Source: Streptomyces sp. ITFR-16 (GTDB lineage Bacteria > Actinomycetota > Actinomycetes > Streptomycetales > Streptomycetaceae). Taken from it: a stretch of DNA of 64,000 nt. Shown piece after piece: positions 17,134 to 26,300 of the stretch. Numbering within the stretch: position 1 is the stretch's first letter; each line of letters begins with the position of its first letter. The translations under genes were made by a program, and so were the position numbers. The stretch spans positions 6,014,001 through 6,078,000 of the forward strand of contig NZ_CP134609.1 in the NCBI RefSeq assembly GCF_031844705.1. Reading direction: 5' to 3'. The notes under the pieces were generated by a model that made no database searches, was not told the DNA's origin, and saw nothing but the letters and a program-made list of their open reading frames with translations.

Positions 17134-19131
17134 GTGCCCTCCCAGGAACCACCGCGCCGCCGGGTACCCGGCCCCGCCCGTCCCCGTAACGCGGCGGGCC
17201 GCGCCCCACGCCCCGCGGCCCGTCCGGCGCCCCGCCGGCGGCCGTCGTCCGCCGTGCCGCGCGGCCGGACCGCGCGCGGGCGCCGCCCCGCCCGGACGCT
17301 GCGCCTCGGCAGCCCGCGCCCCCGGCTGCGGCTGGTCAGCCTCGCCCTGACGCTCGTCATGATCGCGTTCGTCGTCCGGCTCCTCCAGGTCCAGGCCGTC
17401 GACGCCAGCGCGTACGCGGCCAAGGCCGAGAAGAACCGCTATCTCAGCTACACGGTCGCCGCCGAACGCGGCGAGATCACCGACCGCAGCGGCATCGCGC
17501 TGGCCACCAGCGTCGACGCGTACGACATCACCGCCGACCCCAAGATGTTCACCCCGGCGGACAGCAAGGCGCCCGACGCCCCCCAGCAGGCCGCCGCCCT
17601 GCTCGCACCCATCCTCGGGGCCGACGCGGCGGAGCTCACGAAGAAGCTGTCGAAGCCGAAGAGCCGGTACGCCGTGCTGGCCCGCCGGCAGACCCCGCAG
17701 GTCTGGAAGCAGATCAAGGACCTCAAGTCCGTCTTCGCCGAGAAGGCCGCGAAGGACAAGGCGGCCGGCGGCCCCGGGGCCAATGTGCTGGCCGGGGTCT
17801 TCCAGGAGTCGACCACCAAGCGCGTCTACCCCAACGGCGGGCTCGCCGCCGGGATACTGGGTTACGTCAACGCCGAGGGCAAGGGCGCCGGCGGCCTTGA
17901 GTCCAAGCTCGACAAGGAGCTGGCGGGCGAGGACGGCACGATCAAGTACGCCCAGTCCGGCGGCCGGCGGGTGCCCACCGCAGGCACCAAGGAGGTCCCC
18001 GCGGTCGCGGGCTCCGACGTCGAGCTGACCATCGACCGCGACATCCAGTGGGCGGCCCAGAAGGCCATCTCCGAGCAGGTGAAGAAGTCCAAGGCCGACC
18101 GGGGTTACGTGATCGTCCAGAACACCCGGACCGGTGAGGTGCTCGCCATGGCCAACGCCCCGGGCTTCGACCCCAACGACCTCTCCCAGGCCGACGCCGC
18201 GGCCCTGGGCAACGCGGCCCTCCAGGACGTGTACGAGCCCGGCTCCACCAGCAAGGTCATGTCCATGGCCGCCGTGCTGGAGGAGGGCGTCGCCACCCCC
18301 GGTACGCACGTCACGGTCCCCAACCGGCTGCACCGAGGCGACCGGCTCTTCAAGGACGACGTCGACCACCGCACCTGGAACCTGACGCTCAACGGCGTAC
18401 TCGCCAAGTCCAGCAACATCGGCACCATCCTGGCCACCGGACAGCTGGGGAAGACCCAGGCCCAGGCCAACAAGGTGCTTTACTCCTATTTGCGGAAGTT
18501 CGGCATCGGCTCGCCGACCGGGCTCGGCTACCCGGGAGAGACCCCCGGCATCCTCGCCAAGCCCCAGGACTGGTCCACCTCGCAGCAGTTCACGATCCCC
18601 TTCGGCCAGGGCCTCTCCCTCAACGCGATGCAGGCCGCCTCGATCTACTCGACGATCGCCAACGGGGGAGTCCGCATCCAGCCGACCCTCGTGCGCGGCA
18701 CCAAGGGCGCCGACGGCCGCTTCACCCCGGCCGAGGCCCCCGAACAGACCAGGGTGGTCAGCGAGAAGACCGCCAAGACGCTCGCCACCATGCTGGAATC
18801 CGTGGTCGGCGACGAGGAGGGCACCGGAACGAAGGCCAAGATCCCCGGCTACCGGGTCGCGGGCAAGACCGGAACGGCCAACCGCGTCGACCCGGTACGC
18901 GGCGGCTACCACGGCTACACCGCCTCCTTCGCCGGCTTCGCCCCCGCCGACAACCCCCAGATCACCGTCTACTGCGCGATCCAGAACCCCGTCAAGGGCA
19001 ACTACTTCGGCGGCCAGATCTGCGGCCCCATCTACAAGCAGGTCATGGAGTTCGCGCTGAAGACGCTCCAGACCCCGCCGTCCGGCAGCGAGCCGGCCAG
19101 GCTGCCGGTGTTTTCCAAGCCCGACGAGTGA
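17134..19131 (+). CDS. ftsI: Septal transpeptidase FtsI (class B PBP3)
   Basis: This 665-residue penicillin-binding protein crosslinks septal peptidoglycan. After an Arg/Pro-rich cytoplasmic extension of about 64 residues comes one span (about 66-84), then the PBP dimer domain (AERGEITDRSGIALATSV). The transpeptidase domain has catalytic STSK (S371-K374), SSN (426-428) and KTG (578-580). GTG 17134 is chosen because it lies 4 bp after the ftsL stop with AGGTGA upstream; longer readings overlap ftsL. FtsI works with FtsW, encoded downstream. The long basic N-terminus is greater than in most bacteria but usual in actinomycetes. Confidence 0.95.
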   Translation: MPSQEPPRRRVPGPARPRNAAGRAPRPAARPAPRRRPSSAVPRGRTARGRRPARTLRLGSPRPRLRLVSLALTLVMIAFVVRLLQVQAVDASAYAAKAEKNRYLSYTVAAERGEITDRSGIALATSVDAYDITADPKMFTPADSKAPDAPQQAAALLAPILGADAAELTKKLSKPKSRYAVLARRQTPQVWKQIKDLKSVFAEKAAKDKAAGGPGANVLAGVFQESTTKRVYPNGGLAAGILGYVNAEGKGAGGLESKLDKELAGEDGTIKYAQSGGRRVPTAGTKEVPAVAGSDVELTIDRDIQWAAQKAISEQVKKSKADRGYVIVQNTRTGEVLAMANAPGFDPNDLSQADAAALGNAALQDVYEPGSTSKVMSMAAVLEEGVATPGTHVTVPNRLHRGDRLFKDDVDHRTWNLTLNGVLAKSSNIGTILATGQLGKTQAQANKVLYSYLRKFGIGSPTGLGYPGETPGILAKPQDWSTSQQFTIPFGQGLSLNAMQAASIYSTIANGGVRIQPTLVRGTKGADGRFTPAEAPEQTRVVSEKTAKTLATMLESVVGDEEGTGTKAKIPGYRVAGKTGTANRVDPVRGGYHGYTASFAGFAPADNPQITVYCAIQNPVKGNYFGGQICGPIYKQVMEFALKTLQTPPSGSEPARLPVFSKPDE

Positions 19132-19148
19132 ACTCGCGGAGACCACCA

Positions 19149-20867
19149 GTGACAACCATCACCCCTGATCCCGGGAACCGGAACGGGAAGCCCCGTACCC
19201 CCGGCCCCTCACTTCGCGAGAGGCCGGGTGCGCCCGGTACGCTCACCGCCGTGCCCCACGCTGAACAGTCCCGAACCACCCCGAAGGACGCGCCTGTGAA
19301 CTACCCGGGAGCGCCCCGCCCGGATCGGCTGCGGCCGACCTCCCTCGGCGAGCTGGCAGCCCGGCTGGGAGCCGAACCGCCGGGCACCGGCGAAGTCACC
19401 GGCATCACCCACGACTCCCGGGCCGTACGCCCCGGAGATCTGTACGCGGCCCTGCCGGGCGCCCGTCTGCACGGCGCCGACTTCACCGCCCAGGCGGCCG
19501 GCCTCGGCGCCGCCGCGATCCTCACCGACCCGGACGGCGCCGAACGCGCCGCCGCCACCGGACTCCCGGTGCTGGTCACCGAGGACCCGCGCGGCCGGAT
19601 GGGCGAACTCGCCGCCGAGATCTACGGCCACCCCGGCACCGACCTGCTCCAGATCGGCATCACCGGGACCTCCGGCAAGACCACCACCGCCTACCTCGTC
19701 GAAGGCGGCTTCCGGGGCGCCGGACGCGACACCGGCCTCATCGGCACCGTCGAGATGCGGATCGGCGACGAGCGCATCAAGTCCGAGCGCACCACCCCCG
19801 AAGCCACCGATCTCCAGGCCCTGTACGCCGTCATGCGCGAACGCGGCGTGGACGCGGTGACCATGGAGGTCTCCAGCCACGCGCTGGTGCTCGGCCGGGT
19901 CGACGGCTGCGTCTTCGACGTCGCCGTCTTCAACAACCTCAGCCCGGAGCACATGGAGTTCCACTCCGGCATGGAGGACTACTTCCAGGCCAAGGCGCAG
20001 CTGTTCACCCCCCGGCGCAGCCGGCAGGGCGTCGTCAACTTCGACGACGAGTACGGCCGCAGGCTGATCACCGAGGCGTCCGTCCCCCTCACCACCTTCT
20101 CCGCCGAGGGCCACCCGGACGCCGACTGGCGGGCCGAGGACGTCGAGGTCGGCCCGCTCGGGTCCACCTTCACCGTCGTCGGTCCCAAGGACGAGCGGGC
20201 CACCGCCAGGGCCCCGCTGCCCGGCCCGTTCAACGTCGCCAACACCCTGGCCGCGATCGTCACCCTCGCCGTCGCCGGCATCGACCCGCAGACCGCGGCC
20301 GACGGCGTCGCCGCCGTGCCCGGGGTGCCCGGCCGGCTGGAGCGGGTCGACGCGGGACAGCCGTACCTCGCACTCGTCGACTACGCGCACAAGACCGACG
20401 CCGTCGAGTCGGTGCTGCGCTCCCTGCAGAAGGTCACCGAGGGCAAGCTGCACATCGTCCTCGGCTGCGGCGGCGACCGCGACACCACCAAGCGCGGCCC
20501 GATGGGCGCTGCCGCGGCCCGGCTCGCCGACACCGCCGTCCTGACCTCAGACAACCCCCGCTCCGAGGACCCGCTCGGCATCCTCGCCGCGATGCTCGCC
20601 GGCGCCGCCGAAGTGCCCGTGCACGAACGCGGCGACGTCCTGGTCGACGCCGACCGGGCCGCCGCCATCGCCGCCGCCGTCGGCCGGGCCGGACCCGGCG
20701 ACACCGTGCTGGTCGCCGGCAAGGGCCACGAGCAGGGCCAGGACGTCCACGGCGTGGTCCGGCCCTTCGACGACCGGGTGGTCCTGCGCGCGGCCATCGA
20801 GCGGTCCCTGGGAGACGAGAGCGCCACCCCCCGTGCCTCCACCCACGAGAACAACAGTCAGGGATGA
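19149..20867 (+). CDS. murE: UDP-MurNAc-L-Ala-D-Glu:diaminopimelate ligase MurE
   Basis: MurE adds diaminopimelate to the UDP-MurNAc dipeptide with ATP. It has the Mur ligase P-loop GITGTSGKTTTAYLV (about 170-184), the central EVSSHAL and FNNLSPEHMEFH motifs, and the C-terminal SDNPRSEDP box; DNPR is the signature of diaminopimelate (not lysine) adders, consistent with LL-DAP in Streptomyces. The start is uncertain. GTG 19149 has GGAG upstream, and GTG 19296 has AAGGA and begins nearer to the conserved domain; the intervening residues are non-conserved. It follows ftsI and precedes murF by 4 bp. Confidence 0.92.
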   Translation: MTTITPDPGNRNGKPRTPGPSLRERPGAPGTLTAVPHAEQSRTTPKDAPVNYPGAPRPDRLRPTSLGELAARLGAEPPGTGEVTGITHDSRAVRPGDLYAALPGARLHGADFTAQAAGLGAAAILTDPDGAERAAATGLPVLVTEDPRGRMGELAAEIYGHPGTDLLQIGITGTSGKTTTAYLVEGGFRGAGRDTGLIGTVEMRIGDERIKSERTTPEATDLQALYAVMRERGVDAVTMEVSSHALVLGRVDGCVFDVAVFNNLSPEHMEFHSGMEDYFQAKAQLFTPRRSRQGVVNFDDEYGRRLITEASVPLTTFSAEGHPDADWRAEDVEVGPLGSTFTVVGPKDERATARAPLPGPFNVANTLAAIVTLAVAGIDPQTAADGVAAVPGVPGRLERVDAGQPYLALVDYAHKTDAVESVLRSLQKVTEGKLHIVLGCGGDRDTTKRGPMGAAAARLADTAVLTSDNPRSEDPLGILAAMLAGAAEVPVHERGDVLVDADRAAAIAAAVGRAGPGDTVLVAGKGHEQGQDVHGVVRPFDDRVVLRAAIERSLGDESATPRASTHENNSQG

Positions 20868-20871
20868 CCAA

Positions 20872-22278
20872 GTGATCGCCCTTTCCCTCGCCGAGATCGC
20901 CGAAATCGTCGGCGGGCAGTCGTACGACATACCGGATCCGGCAGCAATCGTCAGCGGGCCGGTCGTCAGCGACTCCCGCCAGGTGCGGCAAGGCAGCCTC
21001 TTCGTCGCCTTCGCCGGCGAACGGGCCGACGGCCACGACTACGCCCGGGGCGCCGTCGAGGCGGGCGCCGCGGCCGTCCTGGCCGCCCGTCCCGTCGGCG
21101 TGCCCGCGATCGTCGTCGACGACGTCGTCGCGGCGCTCGGCGCGCTCGCCCGCGCGGTCGTCGGCCGCCTCGGCACCACCGTCGTCGCCCTCACCGGATC
21201 CGCGGGCAAGACCTCCACGAAGGACCTCATCGCCCAGCTCCTGGAGCGCAAGGGCCCCACGGTCTACCCCGAGGGCAACCTCAACAACGAGATCGGCCTG
21301 CCGCTCACCGCGCTGCGGGCCACGGAGGAGACCCGCCACCTCGTCCTGGAGATGGGCGCCCGCTACATCGGCGACATCTGTTACCTCACCGGCCTCGTGC
21401 CGCCGAGGATCGGCCTCGTCCTCAACGTCGGCACCGCGCACATCGGCGAGTTCGGCGGCCGGGAGCAGATCGCCCAGGCCAAGGGCGAGATGGTCGAGTC
21501 GCTCCCCGAGGACGGCCTCGCCGTGCTCAACGCCGACGACCCCCTCGTACGCGCCATGACCTCCCGCACCAAGGCCCGGGTGCTGCTCTTCGGCGAAGCC
21601 GCGGATGCGGACGTACGGGGCGAGAACGTGCGGCTCACCGACGACGGACGCCCCGCGTTCCGCCTCCACACACCCACCGGGTGCAGCGATGTGACCATGC
21701 GCCTGTACGGTGAGCACCACGTGTCGAACGCGCTCGCCGCGGCCGCCGTCGCCCATGAGTTGGGCCTGTCCGCAGACGAGATCGCCGAGGCGCTCTCCGA
21801 GGCGGGCACCCTCTCCCGCTGGCGCATGGAGGTCACCGAGCGTCCGGACGGCGTGACGTTCGTCAATGACGCCTACAACGCCAACCCCGAATCCGTGAAG
21901 GCAGCGCTGCGCGCGCTGGTCGCCATGGGGAAGGGGCGTCGTACGTGGGCGGTGCTCGGCCTGATGGCCGAGCTCGGCGACGCCTCGCTCGCCGAGCACG
22001 ACGCGGTCGGACGGCTCGCCGTCCGGCTCAACGTCAGCAAGCTCGTCGCGGTCGGGGGCAGAGAAGCCTCCTGGCTGCAACTGGGCGCATACAACGAGGG
22101 TTCGTGGGGTGAGGAGTCGGTGCATGTGTCCGACGCACAGGCTGCCGTCGATCTGTTGCGCAGTGAACTGCGCCCGGGAGACGTCGTGCTGGTGAAGGCG
22201 TCCCGGTCGGTCGGCCTGGAGCAGGTCGTTACGGCACTGCTGGAGAACGCGACCGAGGGCGAGGTCGCGGGCCGATGA
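20872..22278 (+). CDS. murF: UDP-MurNAc-tripeptide:D-Ala-D-Ala ligase MurF
   Basis: This 468-residue ligase attaches D-Ala-D-Ala to complete the UDP-MurNAc-pentapeptide. Visible motifs are the P-loop ALTGSAGKTSTKDLI (about 106-120), EGNLNNEIGLPLT, LEMGARYIGDI (carbamylated-Lys region and metal site), LNVGTAHIGEFG and VNDAYNANPESVKAAL, all specific to MurF. GTG 20872 is chosen because it lies 4 bp after the murE stop with CAGGGA upstream. Its TGA overlaps the mraY ATG (ATGA), showing tight coupling. Confidence 0.95.
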   Translation: MIALSLAEIAEIVGGQSYDIPDPAAIVSGPVVSDSRQVRQGSLFVAFAGERADGHDYARGAVEAGAAAVLAARPVGVPAIVVDDVVAALGALARAVVGRLGTTVVALTGSAGKTSTKDLIAQLLERKGPTVYPEGNLNNEIGLPLTALRATEETRHLVLEMGARYIGDICYLTGLVPPRIGLVLNVGTAHIGEFGGREQIAQAKGEMVESLPEDGLAVLNADDPLVRAMTSRTKARVLLFGEAADADVRGENVRLTDDGRPAFRLHTPTGCSDVTMRLYGEHHVSNALAAAAVAHELGLSADEIAEALSEAGTLSRWRMEVTERPDGVTFVNDAYNANPESVKAALRALVAMGKGRRTWAVLGLMAELGDASLAEHDAVGRLAVRLNVSKLVAVGGREASWLQLGAYNEGSWGEESVHVSDAQAAVDLLRSELRPGDVVLVKASRSVGLEQVVTALLENATEGEVAGR

Positions 22279-23345
22279 GGCAGATCCTCTTCGCGGGGGC
22301 CATCGGGCTCTTCCTGACCCTGGTCGGCACTCCGCTGCTGATCAAGCTGCTGGCCCGCAAGGGATACGGGCAGTTCATCCGGGACGACGGCCCGCGTACC
22401 CACGGCTCCAAGAAGGGCACGCCCACCATGGGCGGCATCGCCTTCATCCTGGCGACGATCATCGCGTACGTCCTGGCGAAGGTGATCACCGGCGAGGACA
22501 TGCGCTTCTCCGGTGTGCTGGTCCTCTTCCTGATGGCGGGGATGGGTCTCGTCGGCTTCCTCGACGACTACATCAAGATCGTCAAGCAGCGCTCGCTGGG
22601 TCTGCGGGCCAAGGCGAAGATGGCCGGCCAGCTGATCGTCGGCATCGCCTTCGCGGTGCTCTCGCTCCAGTTCGCCGACGCCCGCGGCAACACCCCCGCC
22701 TCCACCAAGCTCTCGTTCGTCGAGGACTTCGGCTGGTCGATCGGCCCGGTGCTGTTCGTGGTCTGGGCGCTCTTCATGATCCTCGCCATGTCCAACGGCG
22801 TGAACCTGACGGACGGTCTGGACGGCCTCGCCACCGGCGCCTCGGTGATGGTCTTCGGTGCCTACACCTTCATCGGGCTCTGGCAGTTCCAGGAGTCCTG
22901 CGCCAACGCGGCCACCCTCACCAACCCGAGCGCCTGCTTCGAGGTACGAGATCCGCTCGACCTCGCCGTCGTGGCGTCCGCCCTGATGGGCTCCTGCTTC
23001 GGCTTCCTGTGGTGGAACACCTCGCCGGCCAAGATCTTCATGGGGGACACCGGCTCGCTCGCCCTCGGCGGCGCGCTCGCCGGTCTGGCGATCTGCTCCC
23101 GCACCGAGTTCCTGATGGCGGTGCTCGGCGGCCTCTTCGTGATGATCACGATGTCCGTCGTCATCCAGGTCGGCTCGTTCAAGATGACCGGCAAGCGCGT
23201 CTTCCGGATGGCACCGCTCCAGCACCACTTCGAACTCAAGGGGTGGTCCGAAGTCCTTGTCGTGGTCCGCTTCTGGATCATCCAGGGCATGTGCGTGATC
23301 GTCGGCCTCGGCCTCTTCTACGCGGGATGGGCAGCCAAGAAGTGA
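22275..23345 (+). CDS. mraY: Phospho-MurNAc-pentapeptide translocase MraY
   Basis: MraY transfers phospho-MurNAc-pentapeptide to undecaprenyl phosphate, giving lipid I. This 356-residue protein has about ten spans and the polytopic transferase motifs: FLDDYIKIVKQRS (Mg-binding Asp pair), MSNGVNLTDGLDGLATG, IFMGDTGSLALGG and the C-terminal MAPLQHHFELKGWSE. It overlaps both neighbours by 4 bp (ATGA with murF, GTGA with murD), so the three genes are translated as a block. Confidence 0.96.
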   Translation: MRQILFAGAIGLFLTLVGTPLLIKLLARKGYGQFIRDDGPRTHGSKKGTPTMGGIAFILATIIAYVLAKVITGEDMRFSGVLVLFLMAGMGLVGFLDDYIKIVKQRSLGLRAKAKMAGQLIVGIAFAVLSLQFADARGNTPASTKLSFVEDFGWSIGPVLFVVWALFMILAMSNGVNLTDGLDGLATGASVMVFGAYTFIGLWQFQESCANAATLTNPSACFEVRDPLDLAVVASALMGSCFGFLWWNTSPAKIFMGDTGSLALGGALAGLAICSRTEFLMAVLGGLFVMITMSVVIQVGSFKMTGKRVFRMAPLQHHFELKGWSEVLVVVRFWIIQGMCVIVGLGLFYAGWAAKK

Positions 23346-24769
23346 GCAACGTGGACTGGCAGGGCAAGCACGTCACGGTCGCCGGACTCGGGGTCTCCGG
23401 GATCCCGGCGGCCCGCGCGCTGCACGGCCTCGGCGCCCTCGTCACCGTGGTCAACGACGGGGACGACGCGCGCTCGCGGACCCAGGCCGCGGAGCTGGAG
23501 GCACAGGGCATCACCGTGCGCCTCGGCGACGGGGACACCCTGCCGAAGTCCACCGAGCTGATCGTCACCGCCCCGGGCTGGAAGCCCGGCAAGCCGCTGT
23601 TCGCCGCGGCCGCCGAAGCGGGCGTCCCGGTCTGGGGCGACGTCGAACTCGCCTGGCGGCTGCGCGGACAGGACGGCAGGAAGCCGGCCCCCTGGCTCGC
23701 GGTCACCGGCACCAACGGCAAGACGACGACCGTACGGATGCTCGCCTCGATCCTGGAGGCGGCCGGGCTGCGCACCGCGGCCGTCGGCAACATCGGCGTC
23801 TCCCTCCTGGACGCCGTCCTCGGCGAGGAGACGTACGACGTGCTCGCCGTCGAGCTCTCCAGCTACCAGCTGCACTGGTCGCCCTCGCTGCGCGCCCACT
23901 CCGCGGCCGTGCTCAACCTGGCGCCCGACCACCTCGACTGGCACGGCTCCATGGAGGCGTACGCCGCCGACAAGGGCCGGATCTACGAGGGCAACCAGGT
24001 CGCCTGCGTCTACAACGCGGCGGACCCCGCCACCGAGGACCTGGTGCGCGAGGCGGACGTCGAGGAGGGCTGCCGGGCCATCGGCTTCACCCTCTCCACC
24101 CCCGGACCCTCCCAGCTCGGCGTGGTCGACGGCATCCTCGTCGACCGGGCCTTCGTGGCCAACCGGCAGAAGCAGGCGCAGGAGCTGGCCGAGGTCGCGG
24201 ACGTGAACCCGCCCGCCCCGCACAACATCGCCAACGCGCTGGCCGCCGCCGCGCTGGCCCGCGCCTTCGGCGTCGAGCCGGCCGCCGTGCGCGACGGGCT
24301 GCGGGCCTTCCGCCCGGACCCCCACCGCATCGAGCACGTCGCGGACATCGACGGGGTCGCGTACATCGACGACTCCAAGGCCACCAACACGCACGCCGCC
24401 GAGGCGTCCCTCGCGTCCTACGACCCGATCGTCTGGATCGCCGGCGGCCTGGCCAAGGGCGCCACCTTCGACGAACTGGTGACCGGGTGCGCGAAGCGCC
24501 TGCGGGGCGTCGTGCTGATGGGCGCGGACCGGGCCCTGATCCGCGAAGCCCTCGCGCGACACGCGCCCGAGGTCCCGGTGGTCGACCTCGACCGGACCGA
24601 CACTGGGGCGATGTCCGAGGCGGTCTGCGAGGCGGCACGGCTCGCCCGGCCGGGAGACACCGTACTGATGGCCCCGGCCTGCGCCTCGATGGACATGTTC
24701 GTCAACTACAACAAGCGGGGCGAGGCCTTCGCGGACGCCGTCCGCGCACGCGCCGCCGAGAGCGCCTGA
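23342..24769 (+). CDS. murD: UDP-MurNAc-L-Ala:D-Glu ligase MurD
   Basis: This 475-residue ligase adds D-glutamate to UDP-MurNAc-L-Ala. It has an N-terminal Rossmann-like segment (VTVAGLGVSGIPAARAL), P-loop VTGTNGKTTTVRML (about 119-132), VELSSYQLHWSPSL, LNLAPDHLDWHGSM and the C-terminal PHRIEHVADIDGVAYIDDSKATN. The start GTG 23342 overlaps the mraY stop; a second GTG three codons downstream is possible. murC, the preceding step in the pathway, is not in the cluster, so L-Ala addition must be encoded elsewhere. Confidence 0.95.
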   Translation: MSNVDWQGKHVTVAGLGVSGIPAARALHGLGALVTVVNDGDDARSRTQAAELEAQGITVRLGDGDTLPKSTELIVTAPGWKPGKPLFAAAAEAGVPVWGDVELAWRLRGQDGRKPAPWLAVTGTNGKTTTVRMLASILEAAGLRTAAVGNIGVSLLDAVLGEETYDVLAVELSSYQLHWSPSLRAHSAAVLNLAPDHLDWHGSMEAYAADKGRIYEGNQVACVYNAADPATEDLVREADVEEGCRAIGFTLSTPGPSQLGVVDGILVDRAFVANRQKQAQELAEVADVNPPAPHNIANALAAAALARAFGVEPAAVRDGLRAFRPDPHRIEHVADIDGVAYIDDSKATNTHAAEASLASYDPIVWIAGGLAKGATFDELVTGCAKRLRGVVLMGADRALIREALARHAPEVPVVDLDRTDTGAMSEAVCEAARLARPGDTVLMAPACASMDMFVNYNKRGEAFADAVRARAAESA

Positions 24770-24848
24770 CGGCCCCGGCCTCCGCGCGCCGGGGGCCGGG
24801 CTCCCGGCACCGGAGCCCCGGGCACGAGCAGTGGAGGGGACTGGGACC

Positions 24849-26294
24849 ATGCCGGCCGAAGAGAGCCCTGCCGCACGCGGCGGGGACCGCTCACGGACGA
24901 CCTCGGCGATCAGCCGGGCGCTCCGACCGCCCCTCCTCGCGACCCCGGGCGCCGCGCTCCCGGCCGGCCTCGCACTGCGCGTACGGCCCGCCGCCGGCGC
25001 CGCACGCGGGCCCGCCCCGGCGCGCTCCCGGACCGCCGGGAGCCCCCGCAGCCCGCGCGGCGGCGGGGTGCGGCGGCTGTACGAGCAGGCGCGCAGGGCC
25101 TGGGACCGCCCGCTGACCGCGTACTACCTCATCCTGGGCGCCGGGCTCCTGATCACCGTGCTCGGCCTGGTGATGGTCTACTCCGCCTCGATGATCAAGG
25201 CGCTGGAGCTGGGCAAGCCGGGCACCTACTTCTTCCGCAAGCAGTTCCTGGCCGCCGTCATCGGAGCCGGGCTGATGGCGGTCGCCGCCCGGATGCCGGT
25301 CAAGCTGCACCGGGCGCTGTCCTACCCGCTGCTGATGGGCGCGGTCTTCCTGATGGTGCTGGTCCAGGTGCCGGGGATAGGGATGTCGGTCAACGGCAAC
25401 CGCAACTGGCTCTACCTGGGCGGCCCCTTCCAGCTCCAGCCCAGCGAGTTCGGCAAGCTGGCCCTCGTGCTGTGGGGCGCCGACCTGCTCGCCCGCAAAC
25501 AGGACAAGCGGCTGCTGACCCAGTGGAAGCACATGCTCGTCCCGCTGGTCCCGGTCGCCTTCATGCTCCTCGGGCTGATCATGCTCGGCGGCGACATGGG
25601 CACTGCGATCATTCTCACGGCCATCCTGTTCGGGCTGCTCTGGCTGGCCGGGGCGCCCACCCGGCTGTTCGCCGGAGTCCTGGCCTCCGCAGGTCTGATC
25701 GCCGTCCTGCTGATCAAGACCAGTCCCAACCGGATGTCCCGGCTCGACTGCATGGGGGCCAGCGAACCGGGGCCCGGCGGCTCGTGCTGGCAGGCCGTGC
25801 ACGGCATCTATGCTCTGGCATCGGGCGGCTGGTTCGGATCCGGGCTCGGTGCAAGTGTGGAAAAATGGGGTCAACTGCCCGAACCTCACACCGACTTCAT
25901 CTTCGCCATCACCGGGGAGGAACTGGGACTGGCGGGGACGCTGTCGGTACTCGCCCTCTTCGCGGCTCTAGGCTATGCGGGTATCCGCGTGGCCGGACGC
26001 ACGGAGGACCCCTTCGTGAGGTACGCAGCGGGAGGTGTGACCACCTGGATCACGGCGCAGGCCGTGATCAACATCGGTGCGGTGCTCGGCCTGCTGCCGA
26101 TCGCCGGTGTCCCGCTCCCGCTGTTCTCCTACGGGGGGTCGGCCCTGCTGCCGACCATGTTCGCCGTCGGGCTGCTGATCGCGTTCGCGCGGGACGAGCC
26201 CGCGGCGAAGGCGGCCCTGGCCATGCGGAGGCCCGGGGTGAGATGGAAGACGATGAGACGGCGCGTCAAGAAGCGTCCGTCCGGAGAGCGGTGA
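24849..26294 (+). CDS. ftsW: Septal peptidoglycan glycosyltransferase FtsW
   Basis: FtsW is a SEDS-family enzyme that polymerises lipid II at the septum with FtsI. This 481-residue protein has a disordered basic N-terminus of about 85 residues, then about ten spans. Family marks are NRNWLYLGGPFQLQPSEFGKLALV, FIFAITGEELGLAG and PLFSYGGSALLPTM. ATG 24849 has GGAGGGG upstream; a GTG at 24831 is an alternative. The 79-bp gap after murD is one of the larger breaks in the cluster and might hold an extra promoter. Confidence 0.95.
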   Translation: MPAEESPAARGGDRSRTTSAISRALRPPLLATPGAALPAGLALRVRPAAGAARGPAPARSRTAGSPRSPRGGGVRRLYEQARRAWDRPLTAYYLILGAGLLITVLGLVMVYSASMIKALELGKPGTYFFRKQFLAAVIGAGLMAVAARMPVKLHRALSYPLLMGAVFLMVLVQVPGIGMSVNGNRNWLYLGGPFQLQPSEFGKLALVLWGADLLARKQDKRLLTQWKHMLVPLVPVAFMLLGLIMLGGDMGTAIILTAILFGLLWLAGAPTRLFAGVLASAGLIAVLLIKTSPNRMSRLDCMGASEPGPGGSCWQAVHGIYALASGGWFGSGLGASVEKWGQLPEPHTDFIFAITGEELGLAGTLSVLALFAALGYAGIRVAGRTEDPFVRYAAGGVTTWITAQAVINIGAVLGLLPIAGVPLPLFSYGGSALLPTMFAVGLLIAFARDEPAAKAALAMRRPGVRWKTMRRRVKKRPSGER

Positions 26295-26300
26295 ATTTCG